This document shows positions 27,525-36,470 of a stretch of DNA of 64,000 nt, in pieces. The first letter of the stretch is position 1. Each line of letters opens with the position of its first letter. Location of the stretch: contig NZ_BMXB01000018.1 in the NCBI RefSeq assembly GCF_014651535.1, positions 1-64,000 of the forward strand, written 5' to 3'. The notes under the pieces were generated by a model. The model had not been told where the DNA came from. It made no database searches and worked only from the letters and a program-made list of their open reading frames with translations. The DNA comes from Salinimicrobium marinum. GTDB lineage: Bacteria; Bacteroidota; Bacteroidia; Flavobacteriales; Flavobacteriaceae. The translations under genes were made by a program, and so were the position numbers.

Positions 27525-28286
27525 CTAGATGGTGATTCCTACTCCGATATTTAGTTCGGAGGTATATTCTTTTGTATTCAGCGGAGTTTTACTGTCAAAA
27601 TAGTAATTATAAGTGGTAAAAACTTTTAACCAGGTGGATAAGGGAATATCCAGCCGAAATTGTTCAAGGATCCTGTAGTCGTTCAAATCCCTGTAAAGGG
27701 GTTGGTAATAAACTGTATTCGCAACAGAGAATTTTTCCGATTTTGCAGTATATGATAAGGTAAGATAAGTACTGTTCCGGTGGTTATAGTTTGTTGTTCC
27801 GGCACTATCACTATATTCGACTTCATACATATAGCTGTTGCCGGCATAACCTGTGACACGTGCCCTGTCGATCCATTTTACCCGCAATCCTGCTCCTATA
27901 AGATTGCGTTGTTCTACAATTAAAAGTTGATTATACTGCCCCTGTAGAAAGGTTTCAAATCGCAATAGCTGATTGAACTTATAATTAAATCTTCCGTGAA
28001 GAAACCAGGCATTCTGCAGGTTCCCGTCTTCGGAATCTATGAGCTTATAATTTCCCAGAAAAAAATAGATTTTCCGAAGATCCTTTGATTTTAGCTGGGT
28101 GGTAAGAGCAGCATCTATTTGGTTCACCTGCGCACCGTCATTATTGGTGTGATTGAAGGAGAAATCGGCATTTAATGTAAATCTTATTGAATCGGTTTGC
28201 ATCCGTTTGGATTCAATATTCACCAGTTGCGCGGAAAGTAGCCCCGGAATCAGGCAAAATATACTAAAAAAAAGAATTCTGTTCAT
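27525..28286 (-). CDS. DUF481 outer-membrane beta-barrel protein
   Basis: 253 aa. A signal peptide (to LLSAQ, about residue 19) is followed by alternating-residue strands of a small barrel: NADFSFNHTNNDGAQVNQIDA, FFLGNYKLI, FLHGRFNYKFNQLLRFETFL, GAGLRVKWI, and a terminal NIGVGITI strand as in outer-membrane barrels. The pattern matches DUF481 proteins, which are of salt-stress-associated or unknown function. It is a single gene with no neighbours in the same operon. Confidence 0.8.
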   Translation of the reverse strand: MNRILFFSIFCLIPGLLSAQLVNIESKRMQTDSIRFTLNADFSFNHTNNDGAQVNQIDAALTTQLKSKDLRKIYFFLGNYKLIDSEDGNLQNAWFLHGRFNYKFNQLLRFETFLQGQYNQLLIVEQRNLIGAGLRVKWIDRARVTGYAGNSYMYEVEYSDSAGTTNYNHRNSTYLTLSYTAKSEKFSVANTVYYQPLYRDLNDYRILEQFRLDIPLSTWLKVFTTYNYYFDSKTPLNTKEYTSELNIGVGITI

Positions 28287-28382
28287 AAGCTCGAATAAAG
28301 ACCAAATGTAAAAACAACTTATCAGAAAATAAGAGTTTATGCTTTTTTCAAAAAATAAACTCTTGTGAGCATAGTTGCTTTT

Positions 28383-28703
28383 CTACATCTCCTCCTCCTG
28401 GTCTTCGTCATCAAAACCTTCCAGGTCCTCCCAGGTCCTCCCCGGTAATCCCATTAATATTCGCCAGGGAATTCATAAGCGTTTCCAGTTCTTCAAAGAA
28501 AATATAAGCTTGTTGAGGTTGGTATCACTGGTGCCTCGGAATTGTTCTATGTCAAACTGGTAGGTATCACCTACTTCAAAGGCCCAGTTGACTTCAGCCC
28601 ATTCCCTGGCCATGCCTACGTTGATGGTCCGGGTAAGAAGTTCTTTGTGCATTTCAAGAAGGATTTTGTAGGTGAATATGATTTTTTCACAGTATGGTGT
28701 CAT
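28383..28703 (-). pseudogene. Decayed small gene with two frameshifts
   Basis: From the ATG at 28703 the frame runs through MTPYCEKIIFTYKILLEMHKELL and a middle part with NVGMAREWAEVNWAFEVGD, to NLNKLIF. The sense then moves to a second frame (EELETLMNSLANINGITGED) and to a third (LEGFDDEDQEEEM, stop at 28383-28385). The second shift coincides with an exact 10-bp tandem duplication at 28421-28440; removing one copy restores GITGEDLEGFDD. The first shift fits loss of one T in a T run. The intact product would be about 105 aa with an acidic tail. Family unknown. Confidence 0.6.
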
Positions 28704-28944
28704 AGTTTTGAATTTTATTAAGGATTTAAAGTATTTTAAGGAGCTCTTTTCAAAATTGTAGAATCTATTTGTATAATGTGAAAGAAGATAAATTAATCCA
28801 CTGATGACTTCTTTCCCCGGGCCTTCGACTTTTCCTCCCGCTGGTTGGGCACAGGATAAAGTCGGAGAGGTAATTATGTCGAATACTTTTTCACTGCCGA
28901 CTGAAAGTCCATTCCACCTCTTCTAAATCAATTGTTCTGGCCAT

Positions 28945-29109
28945 TTACATTTCCAGGCTGCTTTCGAAGATATTAGGGATGCCCACGTGGAGACAGAGTT
29001 CATAACTTCCAAAGGTTTCTTCTTCTAAATTCTGTCTTCCGACGTAGCTTACCTCTTCCATAATATATTGATACTGTTCTTCGATTAAAAGAATCTCTAG
29101 TAATCTCAT
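28945..29109 (-). CDS. Small hypothetical protein, 54 aa
   Basis: Starts with ATG at 29109 and ends with TAA at 28945. The product is Glu/Leu-rich (MRLLEILLIEEQYQY..., then GRQNLEEETFGSYELCLHVG...). A further ATG follows its stop directly and opens a 17-codon frame (MARTIDLEEVEW...), suggesting a former operon continuing into the decayed gene at 28703. Support for expression comes from operator site 4, which lies 35 nt before the start codon, as at the other WYL-regulon genes. The function is unknown, and it may be a remnant. Confidence 0.45.
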   Translation of the reverse strand: MRLLEILLIEEQYQYIMEEVSYVGRQNLEEETFGSYELCLHVGIPNIFESSLEM

Positions 29110-29144
29110 CGTTTATGATCTTAGGGCCAATCTATGGGCAGGGG

Positions 29145-29161
29145 GCGACAATCAATGACGC
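29145..29161 (-). promoter_or_regulatory. Palindromic operator, site 4 (before the 54-aa gene)
   Basis: Read on the minus strand: GCGTCA-TTGAT-TGTCGC. It differs from site 2 at only two of 17 positions, and over 29146-29169 there are 24 bases with one mismatch to 18239-18262. It lies 35 nt upstream of the ATG at 29109. Confidence 0.6.
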
Positions 29162-29304
29162 CGTAAAAAGGAAATAGTCAGTAAAGGATTTTCCAAAGAA
29201 AAACACTGAAATCGCAGAGGTGCATGAGAATCATATTCAAATCAATGCTTAAAATTATTTGAAGAATTATAAAAGCCATGTACTCTCGTCTTACGGGAAA
29301 ATTA

Positions 29305-29320
29305 TGTGATATAAATCACG
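29305..29320 (+). promoter_or_regulatory. CRP/FNR-like palindrome upstream of the DUF2652 gene
   Basis: TGTGA-TATAAA-TCACG matches the classic TGTGA-N6-TCACA form at 9 of 10 arm positions. It ends 21 bp before the -33 element of the promoter at 29342, a position typical for an activator. Binding by a Crp/Fnr-family protein is inferred. Confidence 0.4.
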
Positions 29321-29341
29321 GCGATTTCTTATCACAGATCA

Positions 29342-29372
29342 TTGTCTATTGGCTGCCAAGCCTGTAAATTTG
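29342..29372 (+). promoter_or_regulatory. Promoter for the DUF2652 gene
   Basis: TTG at 29342-29344, a 20-bp spacer and TAAATTTG at 29365-29372, a full match to the Bacteroidota -33/-7 pattern. The leader to the ATG at 29516 would be about 135 nt. The 406-bp gap 29110-29515 otherwise holds site 4 and the CRP-like palindrome. Confidence 0.55.
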
Positions 29373-29515
29373 TAGACAAGCATTCATACCTGAAGGTGAT
29401 CCGCTCTGCGCGTACGACGTTTTCAATTTTTTTTACACTAATTGTTTCAGCGGAATTTTTATTCAGGCATCTGTTTTACAAATAGGTGGATGTAAATTAG
29501 TTAAAAAGAGAATCA

Positions 29516-30178
29516 ATGGAGGAGGATTATAGAGCGGGTAAGAATAAAGGGTCTACAGCGGGACCAGGGAATATTTTAATTCCTGACATTAGCGGATTTA
29601 CAAAATTTGTAACGGGTATAGATTTAAGCGATGGACAGGTTATCACCCGAAGATTCATAAGATCTTTACTAGAAAATGATCTTCTTGATCTGGAACTTTC
29701 AGAAATTGAAGGCGACGCGGCATTACTTTACAAGTTTGGAAAAAAGCTTCAACCTAATGCTATCCTAAAACAGTATGAGGCAATACTTGAGAATTTCTAC
29801 AAGGAACAGGCATTGATCAATAAAGAATTTAATCTCGACATAAATCTTTCCCTGAAGCTAATTGCTCATTATGGTGAAATTGGTCAGTATGAACTGGGCA
29901 CTTTCAGAAAATTATATGGAACTTCGATTATAGAGGCACATAGATTATTGAAGAATGATGTCAAAAGCTCAATGTATGTTCTAATGACAGATGATCTGCT
30001 AGAAAAGAGCCCTACCGTTTCAGCCGTTAATGATCCGGAATTTTTGAGAGGCAATAAAATGTGTCAGGCATATGGGGATTTAAGAAATATTAGATATACT
30101 GTTTTTAATTATGAAGCTGCATGTTCCCCGGGAGAAATTCTGAATAGAAGTGAAAGTAAAGACGATTATTTGCTTTAG
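29516..30178 (+). CDS. DUF2652 protein, class III nucleotidyl cyclase-like
   Basis: 220 aa, cytoplasmic. The N-terminal block ILIPDISGFTKFV (D24) and EIEGDAALLYKFG (D67) correspond to the two metal-binding aspartates of class III adenylate/guanylate cyclases. At the substrate-selecting lysine position there is E63. In the YGTSIIEAHRLLKND block the transition-state Arg is kept, but the usual Asn is replaced by Ile. It is therefore a cyclase-fold protein of doubtful cyclase activity, matching DUF2652. Its last codons overlap the left copy of the 39-bp repeat that brackets the PUL. Confidence 0.85.
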   Translation: MEEDYRAGKNKGSTAGPGNILIPDISGFTKFVTGIDLSDGQVITRRFIRSLLENDLLDLELSEIEGDAALLYKFGKKLQPNAILKQYEAILENFYKEQALINKEFNLDINLSLKLIAHYGEIGQYELGTFRKLYGTSIIEAHRLLKNDVKSSMYVLMTDDLLEKSPTVSAVNDPEFLRGNKMCQAYGDLRNIRYTVFNYEAACSPGEILNRSESKDDYLL

Positions 30179-30209
30179 CACCGAAATTTTCCTGAATAGC
30201 AGGTTTGGA
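30171..30209 (+). repeat. 39-bp direct repeat, left copy
   Basis: Identical at 38 of 39 positions to 49884-49922; the shared core includes CCGAAATTTTCCTGAATAGC. This copy contains the final codons and TAG stop of the DUF2652 gene. The two copies enclose the whole arabinose-type PUL, about 19.7 kb. Confidence 0.85.
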
Positions 30210-30409
30210 ATTGTTCTACTATGAAAGGAAATGTTTTTTTTATCATAAATTATCAGGAAAAGTTTAGGTGTGTAAAGGTGCTATGAATTAAACAAATTTT
30301 ACTGTTCCTTCAGTTTCTAATTCAAACTTAGATTCTGTTGGCTGTTTATGGAAAGTAAGATGTTGCAGAAATAATGATAAAAAGTTAAATAAAAAGAGTA
30401 GGTTATTAA

Positions 30410-30643
30410 CTTCCGGATTTAGGTTTACCTCGAAAAAAAATTGCACCAGTCTTTGATTCAAAATCCTTCAAATCGGTATTTCAGGTTTTAAGTTTTTATA
30501 GTGGAGCACTAAACCTGGTTGTTACTGTAATCTTATCAAAGATTTTAAGGACGGAATATATATTGAGGAGTATAAATGCTACAATCGGTGAAGGTTCTCA
30601 TAGTAGCGAAAGCAATTATTATGATTTGATCAGGAAATCGTAA
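30410..30643 (+). other. Open reading fragment without start codon
   Basis: Seventy-seven codons open after a TAA at 30407, with protein-like content (KKIAPVFDSKSFKSVFQVL, then RSINATIGEGSHSSESNYY), ending at TAA 30641. There is no ATG/GTG at a sensible place. This may be a gene fragment at the edge of the island, or chance. The rest of the 30179-30716 gap shows only the repeat copy. Confidence 0.3.
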
Positions 30644-30716
30644 AGTCGGATAAATGAATTTGAGTTTCGTCTCATTTTTGTTTTAAAATTATATATTTAA
30701 CAACAAATAAGTTTTA

Positions 30717-31421
30717 ATGGTAAATTTTACTGAAAATTATTACATTCAGAAGGACAGAATGTATGTGGCTACAGATTGTATCATTTTTGGGTTTGATTCT
30801 GGATCTTTAAAACTTTTAATTTTCAAACGACGGGTTAAGCCTTTCTTAGGTGAGTGGTCCCTTATAGGGAGTTTTGTAAAACTAAATGAAGATGTTGAAG
30901 AGGCGGCACAGCGAGTCTTAGAAGAAATTACTGGTTTAAAAGATGTTTTTATGGAGGAGTTGAAGTCCTACGGAAAAGCTGATAGAGATCCGGGTTTTAG
31001 ATGTGTGTCGATTGGGCAGTATGCCCTGATTAGAATTAATGACTATGATAAAGAGCTCGTGGAGAAACATGGAGCTCATTGGTATGACATTAATGAGGTG
31101 CCAAATCTAGTTTTAGATCATAACCAAATGGTACAGGATGCTCTCGTGCGAATAAGGCGCAAAGCCAGGTATAAGCCTATAGGGTTTGAACTTCTTCCTG
31201 AAAAATTTACAATTCCTCAATTACAACGTTTATACGAAGCGATTTATCAAAAAGATCTTGATTCTAGAAATTTTAGAAAGAAGGTTCTTTCTTTAAATGT
31301 CCTTTTAAAATTGGATGAAAAAGATAAATCTACATCGCGTCGAGGAGCTTTTCTATACAAGTTTGAAAATAAAAGATACCGGGAGTTATTAACTTCGGGT
31401 TATAATTTTGAACTTTCTTAA
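30717..31421 (+). CDS. Nudix-type transcriptional regulator, AraR-like
   Basis: 234 aa. The N-terminal Nudix fold (about residues 15-140) has a degenerate Nudix box: in SFVKLNEDVEEAAQRVLEEI the first Gly is Ser and the RE pair is RV, so hydrolysis is unlikely. The C-terminal winged-helix domain (about 155-230) has FTIPQLQRLYEAIYQ and SRNFRKKVLSLNVL, as in NrtR/AraR regulators. In Bacteroidota, a Nudix-type AraR (studied in Bacteroides thetaiotaomicron) represses arabinose genes and is released by L-arabinose. It lies immediately upstream of susC and is the natural regulator of this PUL. Confidence 0.85.
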   Translation: MVNFTENYYIQKDRMYVATDCIIFGFDSGSLKLLIFKRRVKPFLGEWSLIGSFVKLNEDVEEAAQRVLEEITGLKDVFMEELKSYGKADRDPGFRCVSIGQYALIRINDYDKELVEKHGAHWYDINEVPNLVLDHNQMVQDALVRIRRKARYKPIGFELLPEKFTIPQLQRLYEAIYQKDLDSRNFRKKVLSLNVLLKLDEKDKSTSRRGAFLYKFENKRYRELLTSGYNFELS

Positions 31422-31801
31422 CTTCTTTTCATGTTCAAGACATTTTTCTAAATTTAAAATGTAGTTCTTACGTTTAAAACTTTCTCATTCTTCTTTTTTG
31501 CTGACTATTAGGCCTTATTATGCTATGAAAAGCAAGGGATTTTCTTCCTAAATTAATTTTTAATGTCAAGAACAATAGATTTAGATAATTGTTAGTCAGT
31601 TAAATAGCTTTAAAAATAAAGATAATAGTAAATTTTACGTTTAATCTTTTTTTTATTTTAATTTTTCTTTTAGATTTACCTAACTCAAAAGTTAAAGGAG
31701 TAAAGGATACCGGAAAATTCGATTTTACACGTCAAGCCTGGGGCACTGCGAAATCGATATAGTTATGGTCTGCAATTATTGTTAAATCTAAATTTAAAAT
31801 T
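31422..31801 (+). promoter_or_regulatory. 380-bp regulatory region upstream of susC
   Basis: TTACGTTTAA occurs twice, at 31468-31477 and 31635-31644, and AACAAT/ATTGTT form an inverted pair around 31570-31595. These are possible sites for the AraR-like protein. The -7 element is uncertain. No gene. Confidence 0.35.
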
Positions 31802-34800
31802 ATGCCAATTAAAATTAAAGTAATCTTGCAGAGAGGGCTTTTTATGCTTCTCTGTATTTATCTCCCCGGCAATATGTTGTTTGCCAATGAAGGTTCAAAT
31901 AAGGACCTGGAGAAGCAAATACCACAATTTGTGGTTCAAGGAAATGTTATTTCCGATACTGATGGGCTTCCTCTACCTGGGGTTACAGTGCAGGTTCAAG
32001 GAACAAGTAATGGTGTAGTTACAGATTTTGACGGTAACTATGAGATTGAGGTTGCTGCTCCAGATGCTATTCTTCAATTTTCTTATGTTGGTTTCAGGAC
32101 TAAAGAAGTTCCAGTCAACGACCGTTCAACCATAGATGTTGTATTGGAAGCAGATGTTGCGCAACTTGATGAGGTTGTTGTTGTAGGTTATGGTACCCAG
32201 CAGAAGCAGGATTTGACTAGTGCGATCTCGGTTGTACAATCAGAACAAATACAAAAAAGACAAAGCACAACGGTAGCAGAGAGTCTTCAGGGCCTTGCTT
32301 CAGGTGTTAATGTTCGAGGTGGTGGTCAACCGGGGCAGGAGGCGAATATTGAAATACGCGGCTTAAAAAATCTTAGAAACTCTAATCCATTATATGTTAT
32401 AGATGGATTGGTGACTACTGCGAACCGAGATTTTAATCCGAACGATATTGCATCTATTCAAATATTAAAAGATGCAGCTGCTGCAGCTATTTACGGTTCG
32501 AGGGCAGCAAACGGAGTTATCATCATTACCACCAAAAGTGGTAGATCGGGACCAATGGAAGTGAATGTTTCTTCCAAAGTTAGTCTCACTGAAATCCCGC
32601 GTTATGACCTGGCGGGTCAGGAGGAGTTTGTTCGTCTGAATAACATGGCATATGATAACGCTGGTGTTCCAAGGCAAGAGCTGAATTTAGACGTTAATAC
32701 GGATTGGCAAGAAGAGGTATTTAGGACAGGATTGATTCAGGATCACAATGTGAGTTTTTCTGGAGGTGGTAATAATTCCTCCTATTTTGTATCCGGAAAC
32801 TATTTCGGAAACAAAGGGACGGTTATATCTACTGATTTTGATCGAATTTCTTTCCGTGTCAACACAAGTGGTGAAAAAGGGATTTTTAGTATTGGCCAAA
32901 ATTTGGCCTTGAGCAATGCGGTTACAAATGAAATCGGAGCTCCGGAAGCTATGCGTGGTAATCCCATGATAGATGTGATTCGAATGTTCCCTACCATTCC
33001 GGTATATGATGAGAGTAACCCAGGAGGCTTTGGTTATGGTCGGGAAGGAGTTGCGAATACCTTCGCTGCCAATCCTGTGGCTATCGCAAATATTATTGAT
33101 TCTGAATCAGAAAATTTCCGGATTCGAGGAAATGTATGGTCAGAAATTGAGCCTTTCTCCTTCCTGAAATACAGGCTGAATGTTGGTTATGAGACAAGTT
33201 TTGATAATTACCTGTACTTAAGAAGAGCAGGGAGTTGGACGCTCAACCAACCATATGAAGAAACCTTTACGAACCAGAACAGGGCTCAGTCCCAAACCCA
33301 GCTTATAGAAAATACTCTGACATTTCAGGAAGAATTCGGAAAACATCGAGTTACACTTCTTGTGGGAAATACATATCAAAAAGACATTTATGAACAGATC
33401 AATGGAACAAAAAGAAACTTATTGGTTAATTCTAATACCGGGGAGTATTTTGATGTTCTTGATTTAGGTGATCAGGCCCAGGTTGGTGGATTTAGGAATG
33501 AAGCTACACTTCTATCTTATTTAGGAAGATTAGAGTACAATTATGACGACAGGTATCTTTTGAATGCTGTTTTGAGAAGAGATGGTTCCTCCAGGTTCAG
33601 TGAAGAGAATAAATGGGGTAATTTTCCATCCATATCTCTGGGATGGAGATTGAGTAATGAATCCTTCTTTAATGTAGAAAATATTAACGATTTGAAACTA
33701 AGAGCCAGTTATGGTGAATTGGGAAGTGGTAATATTGGGGAGTATGAATATCTCGGTTTCATTAATACTTTTGGAGCAATAGTGCTCGGTGAAGATCAAA
33801 GTATCCATCCTTCTGCTACCCAGGTTCGGTTGGCTAATTCTCAGCTGAGATGGGAAGTGCTTAAACAAACCAATATTGGTCTTGACTTATCTATGTATAA
33901 CAATAAGTTTGGATTAACTGCAGATTATTTTGTGGCTCGTACCGAGGATGTTCTTTTCGGTTTTCCAATTTTACTTACTACAGGGAATGACGGAGGAAAT
34001 CCTATTTCCAACGCAGCAACAGTTGAAAACAGAGGTTTCGAGTTTGAATTGTCTTACCGGGAAACGAGGGGTGACTTTGAATATAACACCTCATTAAATT
34101 TTACAAAATTAGAGAATGAATTGGTCACATTAGGAACAGGATTGAATGAAAGTATACAGGGGAATACCATCACAAGGGCTGGAGAGCCTGTAGGAATGTG
34201 GTATGTTTTACAAACCGATGGTTTATTCCAAAGTGAAGAAGAAGTTCAAAATTATACCAATTCAGACGGATCAGTTATTATGCCTGGTGCGCAACCGGGA
34301 GATATAAGGTTTAAAGATGTAAATGATGACGGTGAAATAACCAATGAAGACAAAGCGGTAGTAGGAAGTCCCTGGCCAGATTTTGAAATGGGATGGAATG
34401 CCAGTGCAAGTTATAGAGGATTTGATTTTTCTATGAACTGGATAGGTTCCTTTGGGGCTACTGTTTATAACGGTTATAGAAGTATTGTTGATCGTTTTGA
34501 TGATGATAGTAACTATAGATCAGGAATTCAGCCCTGGACACCTGAGAATCCTAATACTGATTTTCCACGAGTGGTAAGAGCGAGCACATTAAATGCAAGA
34601 GGTGATTCTGATAGATGGTTGGAAGATGGAAGCTTTGTGAGGCTTAAATACATTGGAGTAGGATATAGTCTACCCCAAACCACCATTGATAAGATAGGGA
34701 TGAATAGTGTTAGGTTCAGCCTTTCGGCCCAAAATGTAATTACAATAACAGATTATACAGGTCTGGATCCTGAATTCAGTAATGGGAACATATTTCAGCG

Positions 34801-34867
34801 AGGGGTAGATTTTGGATCTTTTCCTAATCTACAAACCTATTCTATAGGTTTAGATTTGAGATTTTAA
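31802..34867 (+). CDS. SusC/RagA-type TonB-dependent outer-membrane transporter
   Basis: 1021 aa. A signal peptide (about residues 1-29) is followed by a carboxypeptidase-regulatory-like domain at about 43-118 (VVQGNVISDTDGLPLPGVTV), a TonB-box-like LDEVVVVGYGTQ near 126, a plug (NPLYVIDGL, IQILKDAAAAAIYGSRAANG) and a 22-strand barrel ending with LDLRF. It imports oligosaccharides together with SusD using TonB energy. It is the first gene of the PUL operon, 17 nt before susD. Confidence 0.97.
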   Translation: MPIKIKVILQRGLFMLLCIYLPGNMLFANEGSNKDLEKQIPQFVVQGNVISDTDGLPLPGVTVQVQGTSNGVVTDFDGNYEIEVAAPDAILQFSYVGFRTKEVPVNDRSTIDVVLEADVAQLDEVVVVGYGTQQKQDLTSAISVVQSEQIQKRQSTTVAESLQGLASGVNVRGGGQPGQEANIEIRGLKNLRNSNPLYVIDGLVTTANRDFNPNDIASIQILKDAAAAAIYGSRAANGVIIITTKSGRSGPMEVNVSSKVSLTEIPRYDLAGQEEFVRLNNMAYDNAGVPRQELNLDVNTDWQEEVFRTGLIQDHNVSFSGGGNNSSYFVSGNYFGNKGTVISTDFDRISFRVNTSGEKGIFSIGQNLALSNAVTNEIGAPEAMRGNPMIDVIRMFPTIPVYDESNPGGFGYGREGVANTFAANPVAIANIIDSESENFRIRGNVWSEIEPFSFLKYRLNVGYETSFDNYLYLRRAGSWTLNQPYEETFTNQNRAQSQTQLIENTLTFQEEFGKHRVTLLVGNTYQKDIYEQINGTKRNLLVNSNTGEYFDVLDLGDQAQVGGFRNEATLLSYLGRLEYNYDDRYLLNAVLRRDGSSRFSEENKWGNFPSISLGWRLSNESFFNVENINDLKLRASYGELGSGNIGEYEYLGFINTFGAIVLGEDQSIHPSATQVRLANSQLRWEVLKQTNIGLDLSMYNNKFGLTADYFVARTEDVLFGFPILLTTGNDGGNPISNAATVENRGFEFELSYRETRGDFEYNTSLNFTKLENELVTLGTGLNESIQGNTITRAGEPVGMWYVLQTDGLFQSEEEVQNYTNSDGSVIMPGAQPGDIRFKDVNDDGEITNEDKAVVGSPWPDFEMGWNASASYRGFDFSMNWIGSFGATVYNGYRSIVDRFDDDSNYRSGIQPWTPENPNTDFPRVVRASTLNARGDSDRWLEDGSFVRLKYIGVGYSLPQTTIDKIGMNSVRFSLSAQNVITITDYTGLDPEFSNGNIFQRGVDFGSFPNLQTYSIGLDLRF

Positions 34868-34884
34868 TATAAAAAATAAGGATA

Positions 34885-36417
34885 ATGAAAAATTTACTAT
34901 ATAAAATAACTTGTATTCTTGCATTCGGAGGGCTCGTAATGTCCTGTCAGGAAGAAGAATTGAATTTAGACAATCCCAATGCACTTACAACTGAACAATT
35001 CTGGAAAACTGAAAATGATGCGCAATTAGGCATAAATTCAGTGTATGCCATGTTCTACAAGGATGGATCTTTTCAGAGATGGATGTACTTCAGATTAGAT
35101 TTAACCTCTGATGAAGGTTTTAGCCAGAGTCCCTGGATAGAGTTAGCCGACTGGACCAGATTCCAATATATAAATTATAACTTCTGGGAAGGAAACGTGG
35201 TAACCTGGAGGGATACCTACAAAGCCATTTTCAGGGCAAATCAGGTATTAGCAAATGTACCGGATATTGAATTTCAAAATGAGGATGATAAAAAGAAAAT
35301 TTTAGCTGAAGCTAAATTTCTTAGAGCTCTTCACTATTACTATGCAGCTATTCTTTGGGAAGATGTTCCTCTTGTACTAGAACCTTCTCAACCGGGAGAT
35401 TTGCATCAACAAGTACCAGTAGAGCAAATTTATGCGCAAGTAGAGAAAGATCTTAATGAAGCTTTCGCAGATCTTCCTCTGGATTGGCCGGCAGATCAGG
35501 TGGGTAGAGCAACAAAAGGTGCTGCAAAAGCTATGCTGGGAAAAGCTTATATGCAACAACATAAGTGGCAGGAAGCAAAAGAAGCCTTAGACTATTTAGT
35601 GATTGGAGACGGAGCTATATATGATTTGGTTGAAAATTATAAAGATAACTTCACTCATCTAAATGAAAATAATCAGGAATCGGTATTTGAAATTCAATTC
35701 GGTGATCAAAGAAGGGGAGGTACAGGTGAAGGTCCAGATGCAGCCGTGTCTTCGACTCGTGCACAATTTTTTGCACCTAGAGGAATAGGTTGGTCAGATG
35801 GGCAGGCAAGATATTGGTTAATCGATGCTTTTAAAGAAGAATCGACTGTAGACGGGGATCTTGATCCGAGGCTGCAACACTCTTTCTTTTATCCTGATCT
35901 TTTCGAAGATTTTGGTGACCGAACCTACGGTAGAGAATGGGAATGGGGTGAAGATGAAGCATGGTTCAGAAAAGGAGCCAGAGATTATTATAGGGATAAT
36001 GAAGATTATTATTCAGAAGTAAACTTCAGGTTAATCCGATATGCGGATATCCTACTACGATATGCCGAAGTACTTAATGAATTAGGAAACACTTCAGAAG
36101 CTTATCAATATGTCGATTTGGTGAGAGCCCGTGCAAACATGGCACCATTGGCAGTAGCTTATCCATCAATTGGTAACGACCAGGATGCATTTCTGGAAAG
36201 ATTGAAAAAGGAAAGAGTTCTTGAACTTTCGGGAGAAAGCGTAAGATGGGCAGATTTAAAACGATGGGGAGATCTGGAAACCCAGGCATCTGTGGATGAA
36301 ATTGCGGATAGAGATCCAGACTTCAATAATTTTGTAGTAGGTAGAAACCATAGATTACCTATTCCTCAAGATGACGTCGAAAATAATCCTAATCTAGATC
36401 AACATCCAGAATATTAA
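34885..36417 (+). CDS. SusD/RagB-type glycan-binding lipoprotein
   Basis: 510 aa. Lipobox VMSC (Cys21). SusD hallmarks are the N-terminal FWKTENDAQLGINSVYAM, a TPR core around AEAKFLRALHYYYAAILW, and the C-terminal LIRYADILLRYAEVLNELG and RRL-like ERVLELSGESVRWADLKRWG. It forms the lid of the SusC transporter on the cell surface. The protein ends in an HPEY-type tail. A terminator follows, so the downstream enzymes may be expressed at a lower level. Confidence 0.96.
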   Translation: MKNLLYKITCILAFGGLVMSCQEEELNLDNPNALTTEQFWKTENDAQLGINSVYAMFYKDGSFQRWMYFRLDLTSDEGFSQSPWIELADWTRFQYINYNFWEGNVVTWRDTYKAIFRANQVLANVPDIEFQNEDDKKKILAEAKFLRALHYYYAAILWEDVPLVLEPSQPGDLHQQVPVEQIYAQVEKDLNEAFADLPLDWPADQVGRATKGAAKAMLGKAYMQQHKWQEAKEALDYLVIGDGAIYDLVENYKDNFTHLNENNQESVFEIQFGDQRRGGTGEGPDAAVSSTRAQFFAPRGIGWSDGQARYWLIDAFKEESTVDGDLDPRLQHSFFYPDLFEDFGDRTYGREWEWGEDEAWFRKGARDYYRDNEDYYSEVNFRLIRYADILLRYAEVLNELGNTSEAYQYVDLVRARANMAPLAVAYPSIGNDQDAFLERLKKERVLELSGESVRWADLKRWGDLETQASVDEIADRDPDFNNFVVGRNHRLPIPQDDVENNPNLDQHPEY

Positions 36418-36432
36418 ATACTAATTGATTAA

Positions 36433-36470
36433 CCCTGGAGTGAAAGAATTAGCCGCTTCAGGGTTTTTTT
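36433..36470 (+). terminator. Intra-PUL terminator after susD
   Basis: Stem CCCTGGAG / CTTCAGGG (one G-T pair) with a 15-nt loop, followed by seven T. It is 12 nt before the ATG of the next gene and may attenuate transcription of the enzyme genes. Confidence 0.75.
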
